From Terrabacter sp. Root181 (GTDB taxonomy: Bacteria > Actinomycetota > Actinomycetes > Actinomycetales > Dermatophilaceae), in assembly GCF_001428505.1 (NCBI RefSeq), contig NZ_LMHU01000009.1, forward strand, positions 1-64,000: DNA of 64,000 bases, written 5' to 3'. A program made the translations under genes and the position numbers. Positions 43,015 to 52,299 of the stretch are shown piece by piece. The notes beneath the pieces are model-generated. The model saw only the letters and a program-made list of their open reading frames with translations, was not told the origin of the DNA and made no database searches. The number at the start of each line of letters is the position of its first letter. Within the stretch, counting starts at the first letter, position 1.

Positions 43015-43941
43015 ATGCTTCTCGGCTTACAGCTCATGCCCACCCACCCGAGTGAGCACGGAAACCACGCCGACACCCTTCTCGCGGTGGTTCGTGCCTG
43101 CGAGGAAGCCGGCCTCGACTCGGTGTGGATGGCCGACCACTTCATGTTCTCCGACGAGGAGAACCCCGAGCGTGAAGTCCCGATCCTCGAGTGTTTCGCC
43201 ACGCTGGGCGCGATCGCGGCGGTGACAGATCGGATCCGCATCGGTCAGCTCGTCGTCGGCGTGCCCTACCGCAACCCGGCGCTGCTGGCGAAGACCTGCG
43301 CCACGCTGGACGTGATCAGCCACGGCCGCACCATCGTCGGGCTCGGAGCGGCTTGGCACGAGCCGGAATTCAACGCTTACGGCTGGTCGTTCCCACTGGT
43401 GAGAGAGCGCATGGAGATGCTCGAGGAGGCGGTGCAAGTCGTCGACCGGATGCTCACCCAGCGTCCCGCCAGCTTCGACGGGAAGCACTACACGGTCTCC
43501 GGTGCCTACAACGACCCGCGACCGGTGCAGCATCCGCGACCGCCGATCCTCATCGGAGGCAGCGGGGAGCGGGTCACTCTTCGTCTCGTCGCGACCCGCG
43601 CCGACATGTGCAACGTGTCGGGAAGTCCCGGCGAGGTGGAGCGTCTCTTCGGCGTTCTGGCAGGACACTGTCAGGCGGTTGGACGACCCTTTGGCGAGAT
43701 CACTCGCTGCAACCACGTGTCTATCCTCATCGCGAACGACGAGACCGAGCTTGCCGCGAAGGCGCGGCGCCATCCCGAGTTCGGCGGCATCGCCGGCACC
43801 CCGGAGACGGTCGTGGCCAGGTTGCGCGAGTATGCGGCGGTTGGCTCGCAGTACGTGACCTTCACCCTGGCGGACTCCGATGACGTCGAGGCGGTCCTAC
43901 TCATCGGCGAGACGGTCGTGCCAGCGCTGGCGGACATGTGA
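43015..43941 (+). CDS. LLM-class F420-dependent oxidoreductase
   Basis: A 308-residue TIM-barrel luciferase-like enzyme. It starts MLLGLQLMPTHPSEHGN and has AGLDSVWMADHFMFSDEE, RIGQLVVGVPYRNPALLAKT (cofactor phosphate region), LDVISHGRTIVGLGAAWHEPE, and PPILIGGSGERVTLRLVATR. The WHExEFxAYGW signature is typical of the F420 subfamily. It would transfer hydride between F420 and an unknown substrate. AGGAGAG precedes the ATG. It stands alone, flanked by remnant DNA. Confidence 0.9.
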   Translation: MLLGLQLMPTHPSEHGNHADTLLAVVRACEEAGLDSVWMADHFMFSDEENPEREVPILECFATLGAIAAVTDRIRIGQLVVGVPYRNPALLAKTCATLDVISHGRTIVGLGAAWHEPEFNAYGWSFPLVRERMEMLEEAVQVVDRMLTQRPASFDGKHYTVSGAYNDPRPVQHPRPPILIGGSGERVTLRLVATRADMCNVSGSPGEVERLFGVLAGHCQAVGRPFGEITRCNHVSILIANDETELAAKARRHPEFGGIAGTPETVVARLREYAAVGSQYVTFTLADSDDVEAVLLIGETVVPALADM

Positions 43942-44274
43942 ACGTGCGGACACTCGCCTCACAACTGGCAGTCAGGGCCTCGCCCAAACTGCGCGGCCGC
44001 GAGGATCCCCGGCCGCGGCCACTACCCAGTCCGGGCGAGAACAACGCCCGCAGTGTCCGATCCGCTCGTTCTGTCCATGGGCATCCGCGTCCTTCCACTG
44101 CCAATGGGCTATCCCGTTCGAGGTGGACCGTCCCACGCGCTCTCACCGACCGATCGAACGCGCTGCAACGGCGACGATGTAGAGATCGAGAACTAGCCAG
44201 GGCGAATGGCAGTGCCACGACGCCCCCGGGACAGCGGCCGATCAACGGCGCTGTCACGGGGGCGTACTGGTCAC
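43942..44274. other. Intergenic, no gene seen
   Basis: About 330 bp of DNA with no convincing reading frame or clear signal. Confidence 0.4.
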
Positions 44275-44640
44275 TTGGTGATGAGCACCGAGCCGCTCAG
44301 CGCGGGCAGGGTCAGGTCAGCTTGCCCTTGACCGGCTGCACGGCACGGCCCGTCATGGCGTCGGTGTACGGCTTGTCGCCGTAGCCGGTGGGCAGCTCGA
44401 CGGTGACCTCGCGCGGCGAGCGCCCTCGACGACGCCCTTCAACATCTTCCTGGGCTGCAAATCCCGTTGATACGGGTTCGAGGTCAGGTACTCCACGTCC
44501 GGGTGGTTCCCGCAACGCAGCTACTGCAAACGCATCCCGTTGTTGATCCAGTCGAACTTGTCGACCTGGGTGAGGGGCAGGTCAGCAGGCATGCCCTTCT
44601 CTTCTCTCGGCTGGCCCTGCCGGTCTGACGGCGACATGCA
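44275..44640 (-). pseudogene. Remnant of the 3' end of an unidentified gene
   Basis: Minus-strand fragments in different frames look like pieces of one protein. They read PLTQVDKFDWINNGMRLQ near 44540-44580, NHPDVEYLTSNPYQRDLQPR near 44450-44510, VTVELPTGYGDKPYTDAM near 44360-44410, and LTLPALSGSVLITK ending near 44276 if a small duplication at 44310 is ignored. The ending L-P-A-L-S-G-S-V-L resembles the last strand of family 13 glycosidases, but I would not insist. Several frameshifts show it is dead. Confidence 0.4.
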
Positions 44641-44776
44641 GGGGGACGAACGGGTCGAACCGGCAGCTCGTTGGACGGCCCGATCCTCTTGTTTGTCGCG
44701 GGCCGGACCGGGCAGCCCCCCAGATCGCGACGGTCTGGGGGGCTACCAGCGTGAGGCGGTTGGGACTCTCGGCGAA

Positions 44777-45520
44777 TCAGAGAGCGACCTTCACGCCATC
44801 GGAGAACATCGAGTCGTGAAGCTCGAGCTGGGTGAGCTTTGCACCCTTCGGGACGTCGAAGTAGACCTTGCCCTTGACGGAGTTGCCGGGGTTGATCTCC
44901 TCAAACAGCACCTGCGAGCTGTCGTCGTAGATCGAGGCCGTGCTGTCAGCGGAGAACTTCCGGTCCTTGGCGTCGAAGGCCAACTGGTTGTCCGCGAACA
45001 TGGACTGCGGCTCGTCCCCAATGTTCTCGATGTGGAGTTGCACAGCGCAGAACTGGCCCTGTGCCTTGGTGTTCAGGTACTCATTGCCGACCGTGGAGAT
45101 CCCACACTTGACGCTCTTGACGGTGAACTCGAACTTGCCGTCGCGGACCGGCGTGCCGATCTGCGAGGCGGCCTTCGGCTTCGCCACGGGCTTGGGAGCG
45201 GCGGGCTTGGGAGCGGCGGGCTTGGGAGCGGCGGCCTTGCCAGCAGCCGGGGGCGCGGCCTTCTCGGTGACGGTGACGGAGGTCGTGGTTGGGGTCGTGC
45301 CCCCGCCAGCGGCCGACGTGATCGCGTTGCACGCGCCCATGAGGACCAGCGCGCCAACCACGCCGATGGTGATCTTCGCGCCCTTGCCCATGCCCTTCTT
45401 CTTCTCCAAGGCGGGCGGGATGATGGGCTGCGGCGCTGGCAGCGGCACCCATTGGCCGTCCTGGGTGAGGAGGTGGCCGTTGGCGACGTCGCCGGGTTTG
45501 TACTCGGTGTTGCTGCTCAC
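44777..45520 (-). CDS. DUF4352-type membrane-anchored or secreted protein
   Basis: A 247-residue protein. A short cytoplasmic start (MSSNTEYKPGDVANGHLLTQ, PLPAPQPIIPP) is followed by one hydrophobic helix, ITIGVVGALVLMGACNAITS, with a Cys in it, so the chain is anchored. A Pro/Ala/Lys linker of three near-identical units follows. The C-terminal domain from about 125 has GKFEFTVKSVKCGISTVG, QFCAVQLHIENIGDEPQSM and ENPGN-type strand text, an immunoglobulin-like DUF4352 fold with two Cys that could bridge. The GTG at 45520 is chosen because the upstream frame is shadow-like. Function unknown; it sits in IS-rich DNA. Confidence 0.75.
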   Translation of the reverse strand: MSSNTEYKPGDVANGHLLTQDGQWVPLPAPQPIIPPALEKKKGMGKGAKITIGVVGALVLMGACNAITSAAGGGTTPTTTSVTVTEKAAPPAAGKAAAPKPAAPKPAAPKPVAKPKAASQIGTPVRDGKFEFTVKSVKCGISTVGNEYLNTKAQGQFCAVQLHIENIGDEPQSMFADNQLAFDAKDRKFSADSTASIYDDSSQVLFEEINPGNSVKGKVYFDVPKGAKLTQLELHDSMFSDGVKVAL

Positions 45521-45746
45521 GATGGGCTGCTTTCTGTTCTCTGGGTCGGTGAGCCGGGCGGCTCGAGCACGCCCTGCAGCCCGAGCCGGCCCTGGTGGGG
45601 CGCGGTTCGGAGCGTGTCCCCATCGACCGGGAACTGGTCCAGCGTGCACACCTACTTGGTGTTGATGAGCAGTCTATCAGGTCTTTATGGGGTTTCTATT
45701 CAGCCCCTGTGTGTCACCTATTACAGACGCATGCTCGATGAGCCTC

Positions 45747-45990
45747 ATGCCTCGCCCGTCTGGGGACCCATTGGAGGTCCACACTGCGCCGGTTCCCGCG
45801 CAGTCAACCTTCATCCCCTGACGCGAAGATCGTCGTGGGGGCGGTCGCACCGGCCTCCCCTGATCCGATCCCGATGGTGCTTCTGCCGGGCTTCGACTAC
45901 CGGCTGCGTGAGTGGCGGCACCCGGAGACGCACGAGACGCGCTGGCTCGAGCGGAGAAAGTCCGCCCTGCAGGGTGACGCCGACGACTAG
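45747..45990 (+). pseudogene. Broken copy of the small gene at 46783-47028
   Basis: ATG 45747 gives MPRPSGDPLEVHTAPVPAQS TFIP and then a stop; one base off, the text continues as DAKIVVGAVAPASPDPIPMV to WRHPETHETRWLERRKS and ends at a TAG (45988-45990). The same protein in intact form is encoded on the other strand at 46783-47028. The span is 244 nt, one over a multiple of three. It is an inverted, frameshifted duplicate. Confidence 0.7.
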
Positions 45991-46081
45991 CCCGCCGCCG
46001 GGCGTCCCAACATCGCACGGCCCCGGTCGGCGCCCGGCCACGTTGGCCGGCATCTGCACCGGCGTCGCCTGATGCTTGACG

Positions 46082-46240
46082 GTGTTGGCCGTGATCGGCG
46101 ACGGCCGGCAGGTATCCGAGGTCGCCGCGGCGTGGGGTGTCTCGAGACAGACGCTGCGCGCGTGGCTGGTCCGGTACGAACATGACGGGCTCGAGGATCT
46201 GGCAGATCGGTCCCATCGTCCGGGTCGATGTCCGCACTAG
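46082..46240 (+). pseudogene. IS481-family transposase, N-terminal remnant
   Basis: A GTG at 46082 opens VLAVIGDGRQVSEVAAAWGV then SRQTLRAWLVRYEHDGLEDL and ADRSHRP, the helix-turn-helix and Ser/His/Pro linker of IS481 transposases. It then stops at 46238-46240. The DDE core is missing. Confidence 0.65.
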
Positions 46241-46343
46241 GGTCGAGCGTCGCAGTCTCCCGAGGGGATTGGCGCCACAGTTGAGTCGCGGGTCGTTCCT
46301 CGCGCTGCCTCCGGCCACCTGCCCTGGAGCGGTTCAGGGGTGG

Positions 46344-46523
46344 TCAGGCGTCCATGACCGCCGGCGACCAGCACCAGCCAGCCGACTCCCGGGCGGTCGC
46401 GACGTTGGCGACGGTGTGTCGTTTGCGCCGCTCGGTGACCACGACCCAGCGGTGGTGCTGCAGCCGGTTGTCCTGATCGCCGCGGGCCCGGGCGGCCGGG
46501 GTCGCCAGCTCCCACCGGTCACG
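46344..46523 (-). pseudogene. IS110-family transposase, C-terminal remnant
   Basis: The frame ends RRKRHTVANVATARESAGWC then WSPAVMDA and a stop at 46344. This matches the end of IS110 transposases (GK....N.A.ARELAGWCW). No second catalytic domain precedes it. With the IS481 fragment just upstream it shows repeated insertion here. Confidence 0.6.
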
Positions 46524-46782
46524 CATCGCTTCCCCGCGACGACCGAGCCGATCGTGTTGCCGCTGAGCAGGCGCCGGTCGCTCCAGCCCCACGCTCAGAT
46601 GTCTGCGCGACCACAAGCCCTGGGCGCACCATGTGCGGACCATCTGCGGCGGGTTCACGACGCTTGACCGGGACACCCTCAGCCACGCACGCAGCTATAG
46701 GCCGCCTGTCCCCGGGCCTCTCGGACGTGCGTGCGGCTCGGGCCGGGCGGGGTCTGGACGCATCCAGGTTCGGTGGGGACTG

Positions 46783-47028
46783 TTACTCGTCGTCGCCCTG
46801 CTGGGCGGACTTTCTCCGCTCGAACAGCCAGTGGACCTCGTGGGTCTCCGGGTGCCGCCACTCGCGGAGCCGGTACTCGAAACCTGGAAGGAGTACCAGC
46901 GGGATCGGCTCCGGCGACGCCGGGGCGACCGCTCCGACGACGATCTTCGCGTCGATGGGGATGAACGGGGACTGCGCCGGAATGGGTGCAGTCACGATCT
47001 CTACCGGGTCTCCATAGGGGCGCGCCAT
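46783..47028 (-). CDS. Small conserved-type protein (intact copy)
   Basis: An 81-residue protein: MARPYGDPVEIVTAPIPAQS, FIPIDAKIVVGAVAPASPEP, then LPGFEYRLREWRHPETHEVH and WLFERRKS, with a polar end. No known motif is present. A broken relative in inverted orientation at 45747-45990 shares nearly every residue, so the sequence is preserved and perhaps carried by mobile DNA. It is not linked to another gene. Confidence 0.65.
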   Translation of the reverse strand: MARPYGDPVEIVTAPIPAQSPFIPIDAKIVVGAVAPASPEPIPLVLLPGFEYRLREWRHPETHEVHWLFERRKSAQQGDDE

Positions 47029-47250
47029 GGGACGCAACGTAGCACGGGTGTTGCTATGCCGCCGAGTAGCACTCGTATAACACACCCATAGATCCCTGAT
47101 AGAGTACTTCTAACGAGGCGACTTCGGATCCGTTACCCGCCCTGACAGGAACGCGGGGTCGGGTTCGAGGTCCCACAAGAGGAGCTCGCAGCTCTCTCTT
47201 GGCCTCAGCAACCGATCAGCCGCCCGGCTCACGCCGTGAGAGAGAACAAC

Positions 47251-47514
47251 ATGTCCAACGCCAGCCGCCACGAAGACCCGCTGATGCCGACCGAGGAAGT
47301 CTCCATCGGGAAGGTGTACCACCTGGGTGGCCAATGGCGAGCCGCCATCCGGATCGACGACGCCCTCGTGCTCGTCGCCAGGTCCAGAGGTGAGGGTTTC
47401 TACATCGCTGACGACCGTCGCCTGGCCTCGTCATTCAGACCGGACCTGACCATCGCCGCGCAGATCGGTGACGCCCGTCGTCGTCGTCCTCGACGACTCA
47501 CGATGGGTCACTGA
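47251..47514 (+). CDS. Small hypothetical protein
   Basis: An 87-residue protein with the ATG at 47251 after GAGAGA: MSNASRHEDPLMPTEEVSIG, then KVYHLGGQWRAAIRIDDALV and a short beta-like text FYIADDRRLASSF. The last 15 residues are Arg-rich. I do not recognise it. A GTG start five codons earlier is possible. Confidence 0.5.
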   Translation: MSNASRHEDPLMPTEEVSIGKVYHLGGQWRAAIRIDDALVLVARSRGEGFYIADDRRLASSFRPDLTIAAQIGDARRRRPRRLTMGH

Positions 47515-47873
47515 CTCCGCCTGGACATCCGGCGTCCGTCGGCGAACGCCGCGACGTCCACGACGGGCCCGCTATGCGGCCTTCACCCGGGACCAGTGGC
47601 TCGTCACCTTGGTCCTCGGCAGCGTCGTCGGGTCCATCGCTTGGCTTCGAGGGGTTCGGCCCCCGCGCCACGGTCGCGCCCCGCCGCGCGCCTCACCGCG
47701 CCTGATCGCGCCCCCACCGGGTCACAACCGCTCACCAAGCCACCTGCGACCACCGGAACGCGTCGTTGACCGGTGGCTGCACACTGCCCTGCACGAAAGG
47801 CTCGTCACGCGACACTCCCTGCTCCTAGAGTCACTGCCATGGCGGGGCGTGGGCGGCTGGGCTGCTCCCGACG
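47515..47873. other. Intergenic before the phosphatase gene
   Basis: About 360 bp, no convincing gene. It marks the border between IS-rich DNA on the left and genes of core-chromosome character on the right. Confidence 0.4.
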
Positions 47874-50084
47874 ATGACGACAGGCGTGGGGGCGGTGGGG
47901 ACCTCGGGCCCTGCTCCCCTGCCCGCCGCCGGCCCGTTCGACCCACCGGCTCGGGACGAAGCGGTCATATCCCCTGCCCGCCGGATCGCCCGTCTCGCCG
48001 CGATCGCCGTCGCCTACTACCTCGGTGCCCGGTTGGGCCTGCGCCTCTCGCTCGTGGGCAACGACGTCACGCCGCTCTGGCCGCCGACCGGTGTCGCCGT
48101 CGCGGCACTGATCGTCTTCGGACGGTCCTACTGGCCGGCCGTGGCGGTCGCGGCACTCGCGGTGAACCTGCCGATCAGCGCCAACCCGTTGGCGGCGGTC
48201 GTGACGGCCGTCGGCAACACGCTGGCGCCCGTCGTCGCCGTGACCCTGCTCCGGCGCGTCGGGTTCCGTCGCGAGCTCGACCGGCAGCGCGACGCGATCG
48301 CGATCGTCTTCCTCGGTGCCCTCGCGAGCATGCTCGTCAGCGCGACGATCGGCGCGGTCACGCTCGTCGCCTCGGGCTCCATCACGACCGCGGAGCTCCC
48401 GGCGGCATGGGCGGTCTGGTGGACCGGTGACGCGATGGGCGTCCTCGCCGTCGCGCCGTTCCTGCTGTGCCTGCCCCTCTTCTGGGAGCAGCGCCGCTGG
48501 CCGTTGCGGCGGTGGGTCGAGGCCGTGACGATCATCGTCGTGGCGACGCTCGTCGTCGCGAGCGTCGCGACCACCGGCCCGCACATCATCTTCCTCACCC
48601 TGCCGGTCCTCGGCTGGGCCGCGTGGCGCCTCCAGCTCCGGGGCGCGGCCCCGGCGGCCCTCATCGCCTCGCTCGTCGCGACGTGGGCGGCCGCCGAGCA
48701 GGTCGGGCCCTTCGAGGGCAGGACGCTGCTCGAGCAGATGGTGACGCTCCAGGCCTTCAACGCGTGCGTCGCCCTCACCTCCTTCTTCCTCTCCGCGCTC
48801 GTCAGCGAGCGCATGCAGACCGCCGCCGCCCTCTCGGCAGCCGCCTCCGAGCTCGAGCGTCGCGTCGAGCAGCGCACCGCCCAGCTCTCCGCGGCCAACA
48901 CCCGTCTCGTCCAGGAGATCCAGGAGCGCTCCGAGGCCCAGGAGCAGCTGAGCCACGAGGAGGCCCGGGCGCAGCGGGAGCACCAGATCGCCGAGACCCT
49001 CCAGCGCAGCCTGCTGCCCGACCGCCTCCCCGACGTGCCGGGCGTCGCGCTCGCCGCGCGCTACGTGCCCGCGACGGCCGACGTGCAGGTCGGCGGCGAC
49101 TGGTACGACGTCGTCCAGCTCCCCGACGGCCTCATCGGGCTCGCCATCGGCGACGTCGCGGGACACGGACTCACGGCTGCCGCGACGATGGTCCAGGTGC
49201 GGATGGCCCTGCGCGCGTACGCCCTCCAGGACCCGTCGCCGCCCGCCGTCATGCGCGGCGTCCACCAGCTCGTCGCCCAGCTCCCGGTCCCCGAGATGGT
49301 CACGCTGATCTACCTCGTCTACGACCCGGCCACGCGCCGCCTGCGCTGGACGAACGCCGGCCACCCGCCTGCGCTCACGTTCACCGACGGCCATGGCGCC
49401 TACCTCGAGGGCGCGCTCTCCCCTCCGGTCGGCGTCACCGTCGACGGCTCGTTCACCGAGGCCAGCCAGGTCCTGGCCCCGGGCGCGACGCTCCTGCTCT
49501 ACACCGACGGCCTCGTCGAGCGACGCGGCGTGTCGCTGACCGCCGGGCTCGACCGCCTCGACCGCGAGGCCTCCGCCGCACCCGTCGACGACATCGAGGC
49601 CCTCTGCGACCGGCTCCTCGACACCTTCCTCGACGAGGACCACATCGAGGACGACGTCGCGATCCTCGTCATGCGGCCCGCGATCTCCGTCGACGGCGAG
49701 CTCGACGTGCGCCTGCCCGCGGAGGCCCGCAACCTCGTGCAGGTCCGCAGCGCCCTGCGCCGCTGGCTCAAGGAGTCCGCCGTCTCGGACCACGACGTCA
49801 ACGAGGTCCTCGTCGCCTGCGGCGAGGCCTGTGCCAACGTCGTCCAGCACGCCTACAGCGGTCAGACCTCGTCCGGCGAGCTCGTCGTCGAGGCCCGGCT
49901 CGACGACGACCGGCTCGAGGTCCGCGTCCGCGACCACGGCCACTGGCGTCCCGCCGCGGACCGTGGGGGTGGGTGGGGGCTGCAGCTCATGGACGCCCTC
50001 ATGGACGACGTCGACGTCGAGCACACCACCGGCGGCACCGACGTCCGCCTCCGCCGTCGCGTCCAGATGGGAGGCGAGGGATGA
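47874..50084 (+). CDS. MASE1-SpoIIE phosphatase-HATPase regulator
   Basis: A 736-residue signalling protein. Residues about 35-310 form an eight-helix MASE1 sensor (YYLGARLGLRLSLVGNDVTP, LWPPTGVAVAALIVFGRSYW). A coiled coil (ERRVEQRTAQLSAANTRLVQ) follows, and residues about 375-575 form a SpoIIE/PP2C phosphatase: QVGGDWYDVVQLPDG with metal-binding Asp, IGDVAGHGLTAAATM, LLYTDGLVERRG and DDVAILVMR. Residues 595-735 are a serine-kinase-type HATPase (NEVLVACGEACANVVQHAYS, GGWGLQLMDALMD). It would both dephosphorylate an antagonist and phosphorylate or bind it, controlling a partner-switch. The STAS gene right after it (ATGA overlap) is the obvious partner. Confidence 0.92.
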   Translation: MTTGVGAVGTSGPAPLPAAGPFDPPARDEAVISPARRIARLAAIAVAYYLGARLGLRLSLVGNDVTPLWPPTGVAVAALIVFGRSYWPAVAVAALAVNLPISANPLAAVVTAVGNTLAPVVAVTLLRRVGFRRELDRQRDAIAIVFLGALASMLVSATIGAVTLVASGSITTAELPAAWAVWWTGDAMGVLAVAPFLLCLPLFWEQRRWPLRRWVEAVTIIVVATLVVASVATTGPHIIFLTLPVLGWAAWRLQLRGAAPAALIASLVATWAAAEQVGPFEGRTLLEQMVTLQAFNACVALTSFFLSALVSERMQTAAALSAAASELERRVEQRTAQLSAANTRLVQEIQERSEAQEQLSHEEARAQREHQIAETLQRSLLPDRLPDVPGVALAARYVPATADVQVGGDWYDVVQLPDGLIGLAIGDVAGHGLTAAATMVQVRMALRAYALQDPSPPAVMRGVHQLVAQLPVPEMVTLIYLVYDPATRRLRWTNAGHPPALTFTDGHGAYLEGALSPPVGVTVDGSFTEASQVLAPGATLLLYTDGLVERRGVSLTAGLDRLDREASAAPVDDIEALCDRLLDTFLDEDHIEDDVAILVMRPAISVDGELDVRLPAEARNLVQVRSALRRWLKESAVSDHDVNEVLVACGEACANVVQHAYSGQTSSGELVVEARLDDDRLEVRVRDHGHWRPAADRGGGWGLQLMDALMDDVDVEHTTGGTDVRLRRRVQMGGEG

Positions 50085-50545
50085 GCGACCTCGCCCGCGT
50101 CGACACGCGCCGCACCGGCACCACCCAGCTCGTCCGCATCACCGGTGAGCTCGACCTCTCCAACGCCCGCGAGCTCACGGACGCCCTGGGCCACGCCGTC
50201 CCGACCGGCGTCACGCACGTCGTCGTCGACCTCAGCGCCACCACCTACCTCGACAGCGCCGCCATCGCCGCGTTCTTCCGCCTCTCCCAGCGTCTGCGCG
50301 ACCGCCGCCAGGACCTGCGCCTCGTCGTCCCCGACGGCTCACCCATCCGCGCCGTGATCGAGCTGACCCGGTTGAGCCAGGTGATCCCCGTCGACGAGAG
50401 CGCCCCCGAGCCGAGCGACCCGATGGCGTATGCCGCCCTCCCGCACGACGGCGTGCCCGACTCGACCGAGCCCCCACCGGTCGCAGACGCGGCGGAGCCC
50501 GACGCGGACGGGACGGGCACCGCGGACGGTCACCGCAACGGATAG
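50081..50545 (+). CDS. STAS-domain anti-sigma-factor antagonist
   Basis: A 154-residue protein. Residues about 10-105 form a STAS domain with LVRITGELDLSNARELTDAL and VVVDLSATTYLDSAAIAAFF, where Ser in YLDSAA is the usual phosphorylation site, and then LVVPDGSPIRAVIELTRLS. The last 50 residues are acidic and disordered. The ATG overlaps the phosphatase stop, a strong hint of a kinase/phosphatase-antagonist pair. Its 3' end overlaps the convergent sigma-fusion gene by 16 nt. Confidence 0.92.
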   Translation: MSDLARVDTRRTGTTQLVRITGELDLSNARELTDALGHAVPTGVTHVVVDLSATTYLDSAAIAAFFRLSQRLRDRRQDLRLVVPDGSPIRAVIELTRLSQVIPVDESAPEPSDPMAYAALPHDGVPDSTEPPPVADAAEPDADGTGTADGHRNG

Positions 50546-52299
50546 CTCCCGGACCCGGGCAGGGGCGAGCCCGAGCGGTCGGTGAAGAGCGCGACGAGCG
50601 TCCCGGTCCGACCAGGCTCCTCCCGGGTGACCTCGACGACGAGCTCACCCGCGCGCAGCCGGCCGTCGAACTGCGACGTGGGCCGGCTCACGTGCTCGAC
50701 GACCTTGGTGCCGTGCTCGTCGCGCACCGACGTGATGAGCCACCCGGCCGGTGCCTCGAGGTGGGCGAGGTACCCACGGTCGCTCGGCCGGAACGTCAGG
50801 GTCGTCACCGTGCCCTTCGGGGCAGGAGGCGGGGCGACCGGCGCCGACGGGCCGGTCGAGCTCGTCGCCGGTCGGCTCGACGTCGGGCCCGCGGTCGAGG
50901 TGGGGCTCGTCGCGCGGAGGCTCGACGTCGTCCGGATCTGCCGGTCGGCGCTCCCCGCACGCCCGCCCGACGACTGGAAGCGGGAGACGCCCTCCGCCGT
51001 CGCGACGCCGATGACGGGTCGAGGCCCGGACGACGTGGGCACCGAGGAGGCGGACGTCTCGGCCGGGTAGGACGACTCGGTGCCGTCCACGGCTCCCCTC
51101 GAGGAGTCGCGGCCCACTGGTGCGTCCGCCGAGACGCGCCCCGTCGGGTCGAGCTGGAGCAGGAAGAGGGCTGCCGCAACGACGAGCGCAGCCGCGACGA
51201 CCACCGCGGCCGCCGAGCGACCCGACACCGAGAGCACCCGACCGGCCACACCGCCCGCACCGCCGCCGGGACCGGCACCGCCCACATCGGCTGCGAACCA
51301 TTCACGGTCGTCGACGCCGTCCATGATCGAGGCCACTCCCACCGCGACCGGGACCGTGGCCCCCGCGCCCGTAGCCGCTGCTCCGGCGCCTGGACCGCCC
51401 GCGGCCGTGGCACCCGCGACCGCGCCACCCGCAGCCCCCACGGCACCGGCAGCGCCCACTCCGGAGGCCGCGGCGAAGGCGCCGGGCAGCAGCACCGGCG
51501 CGACGCGCAGCCGGATCGCCGCGTCGACGTCGACGACATCGAGCACGGCCGCGCGGCACCGGGCGCACCGGTCGAGGTGGTCGTCGACGCGCTCGCGGGC
51601 CCTGACGGGCAGGGAGTCGCGCACGTAGCCACCGAGCTGGCGGCGCACCTCGCGGCAGTCCGGCTCACCCGCGTTCGCGACGAGCTCTGACAGGAACGTC
51701 TGGCGCAGCCGCTCACGCGCGCGCTTGCTCCGGCTCGCCACGCCGTTGGGGGTCGTGCCCAGGCCGGGAGCGATCTGGTGCGGCTTCTCCTCGTGCACGA
51801 CCAGACGCCAGAGCAGCGACCGGGACTCGTCGGGCAGCGAGCGCCAGGCGGCCCACACGGCGTCGCGCTCCTCCGCGTCGACGGCCTCGTCCTCCGCCGA
51901 GGCGGCGGTGCGGGTGTCGATGGTCGTCTCGTCGTCGGTGAGCACGACCCGGTTCGTGTAGCGCCGCGCGACGTCGATGTTGGCCCGGCGCAGCGTGCTC
52001 AGCAGGTAGGGCCGGAAGGCCGTGTCGGGGCCGCCGCCACCGCGGAGGGCGTCGAGGGTGCGGGTGAAGCTCTCGCTGACGAGGTCGTCGACGTCGCTCG
52101 GTGCGGCCACCCGCGCGGCAAGCCGTCGGGCCGCCGGTTCGTGACGCGACCAGAGCTCGGAGTAGGCGGTGTCGTCGCCCGCGCGCACGCGGTCGACGAG
52201 CGCCGCGTCGCTCTCGACTCCGTCGACGCGTCCGCCCTCGCCGGTCCCCGCCAGGGGCTCGCCCGTCACCCCGTCGTGCTCGCCGTGCGCCCGCTCCAC
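50530..52299 (-). CDS. One-chain ECF sigma factor, zinc-finger anti-sigma and membrane protein
   Basis: A 589-residue fusion. Residues about 30-125 are sigma region 2 (DVDDLVSESFTRTLDALRGG, STLRRANIDVARRYTNR) and 145-200 region 4 (LVVHEEKPHQIAPGLGTTPN, SRSKRARERLRQTF). Residues about 213-250 form a zf-HC2 anti-sigma motif: CREVRRQLGGYVRDSLP then HLDRCARC, i.e. Cys, His, Cys, Cys. Ala/Gly-rich text and one helix (AAAVVVAAALVVAAALFLLQ, about 365-387) lead to a Ser/Thr-rich outer part with a beta domain at the end (TLTFRPSDRGYLAHL). The sigma activity is tied to its own inhibitor and to the membrane, so release needs proteolysis or a conformational change. Confidence 0.88.
   Translation of the reverse strand: MERAHGEHDGVTGEPLAGTGEGGRVDGVESDAALVDRVRAGDDTAYSELWSRHEPAARRLAARVAAPSDVDDLVSESFTRTLDALRGGGGPDTAFRPYLLSTLRRANIDVARRYTNRVVLTDDETTIDTRTAASAEDEAVDAEERDAVWAAWRSLPDESRSLLWRLVVHEEKPHQIAPGLGTTPNGVASRSKRARERLRQTFLSELVANAGEPDCREVRRQLGGYVRDSLPVRARERVDDHLDRCARCRAAVLDVVDVDAAIRLRVAPVLLPGAFAAASGVGAAGAVGAAGGAVAGATAAGGPGAGAAATGAGATVPVAVGVASIMDGVDDREWFAADVGGAGPGGGAGGVAGRVLSVSGRSAAAVVVAAALVVAAALFLLQLDPTGRVSADAPVGRDSSRGAVDGTESSYPAETSASSVPTSSGPRPVIGVATAEGVSRFQSSGGRAGSADRQIRTTSSLRATSPTSTAGPTSSRPATSSTGPSAPVAPPPAPKGTVTTLTFRPSDRGYLAHLEAPAGWLITSVRDEHGTKVVEHVSRPTSQFDGRLRAGELVVEVTREEPGRTGTLVALFTDRSGSPLPGSGSYPLR

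Noticed and set aside
47805-50024. 739-residue open frame on the minus strand
   Set aside because: It is the exact antisense of the MASE1-SpoIIE phosphatase; its text is Arg/Asp/Gly-rich with no motif, as expected from a high-GC shadow frame.
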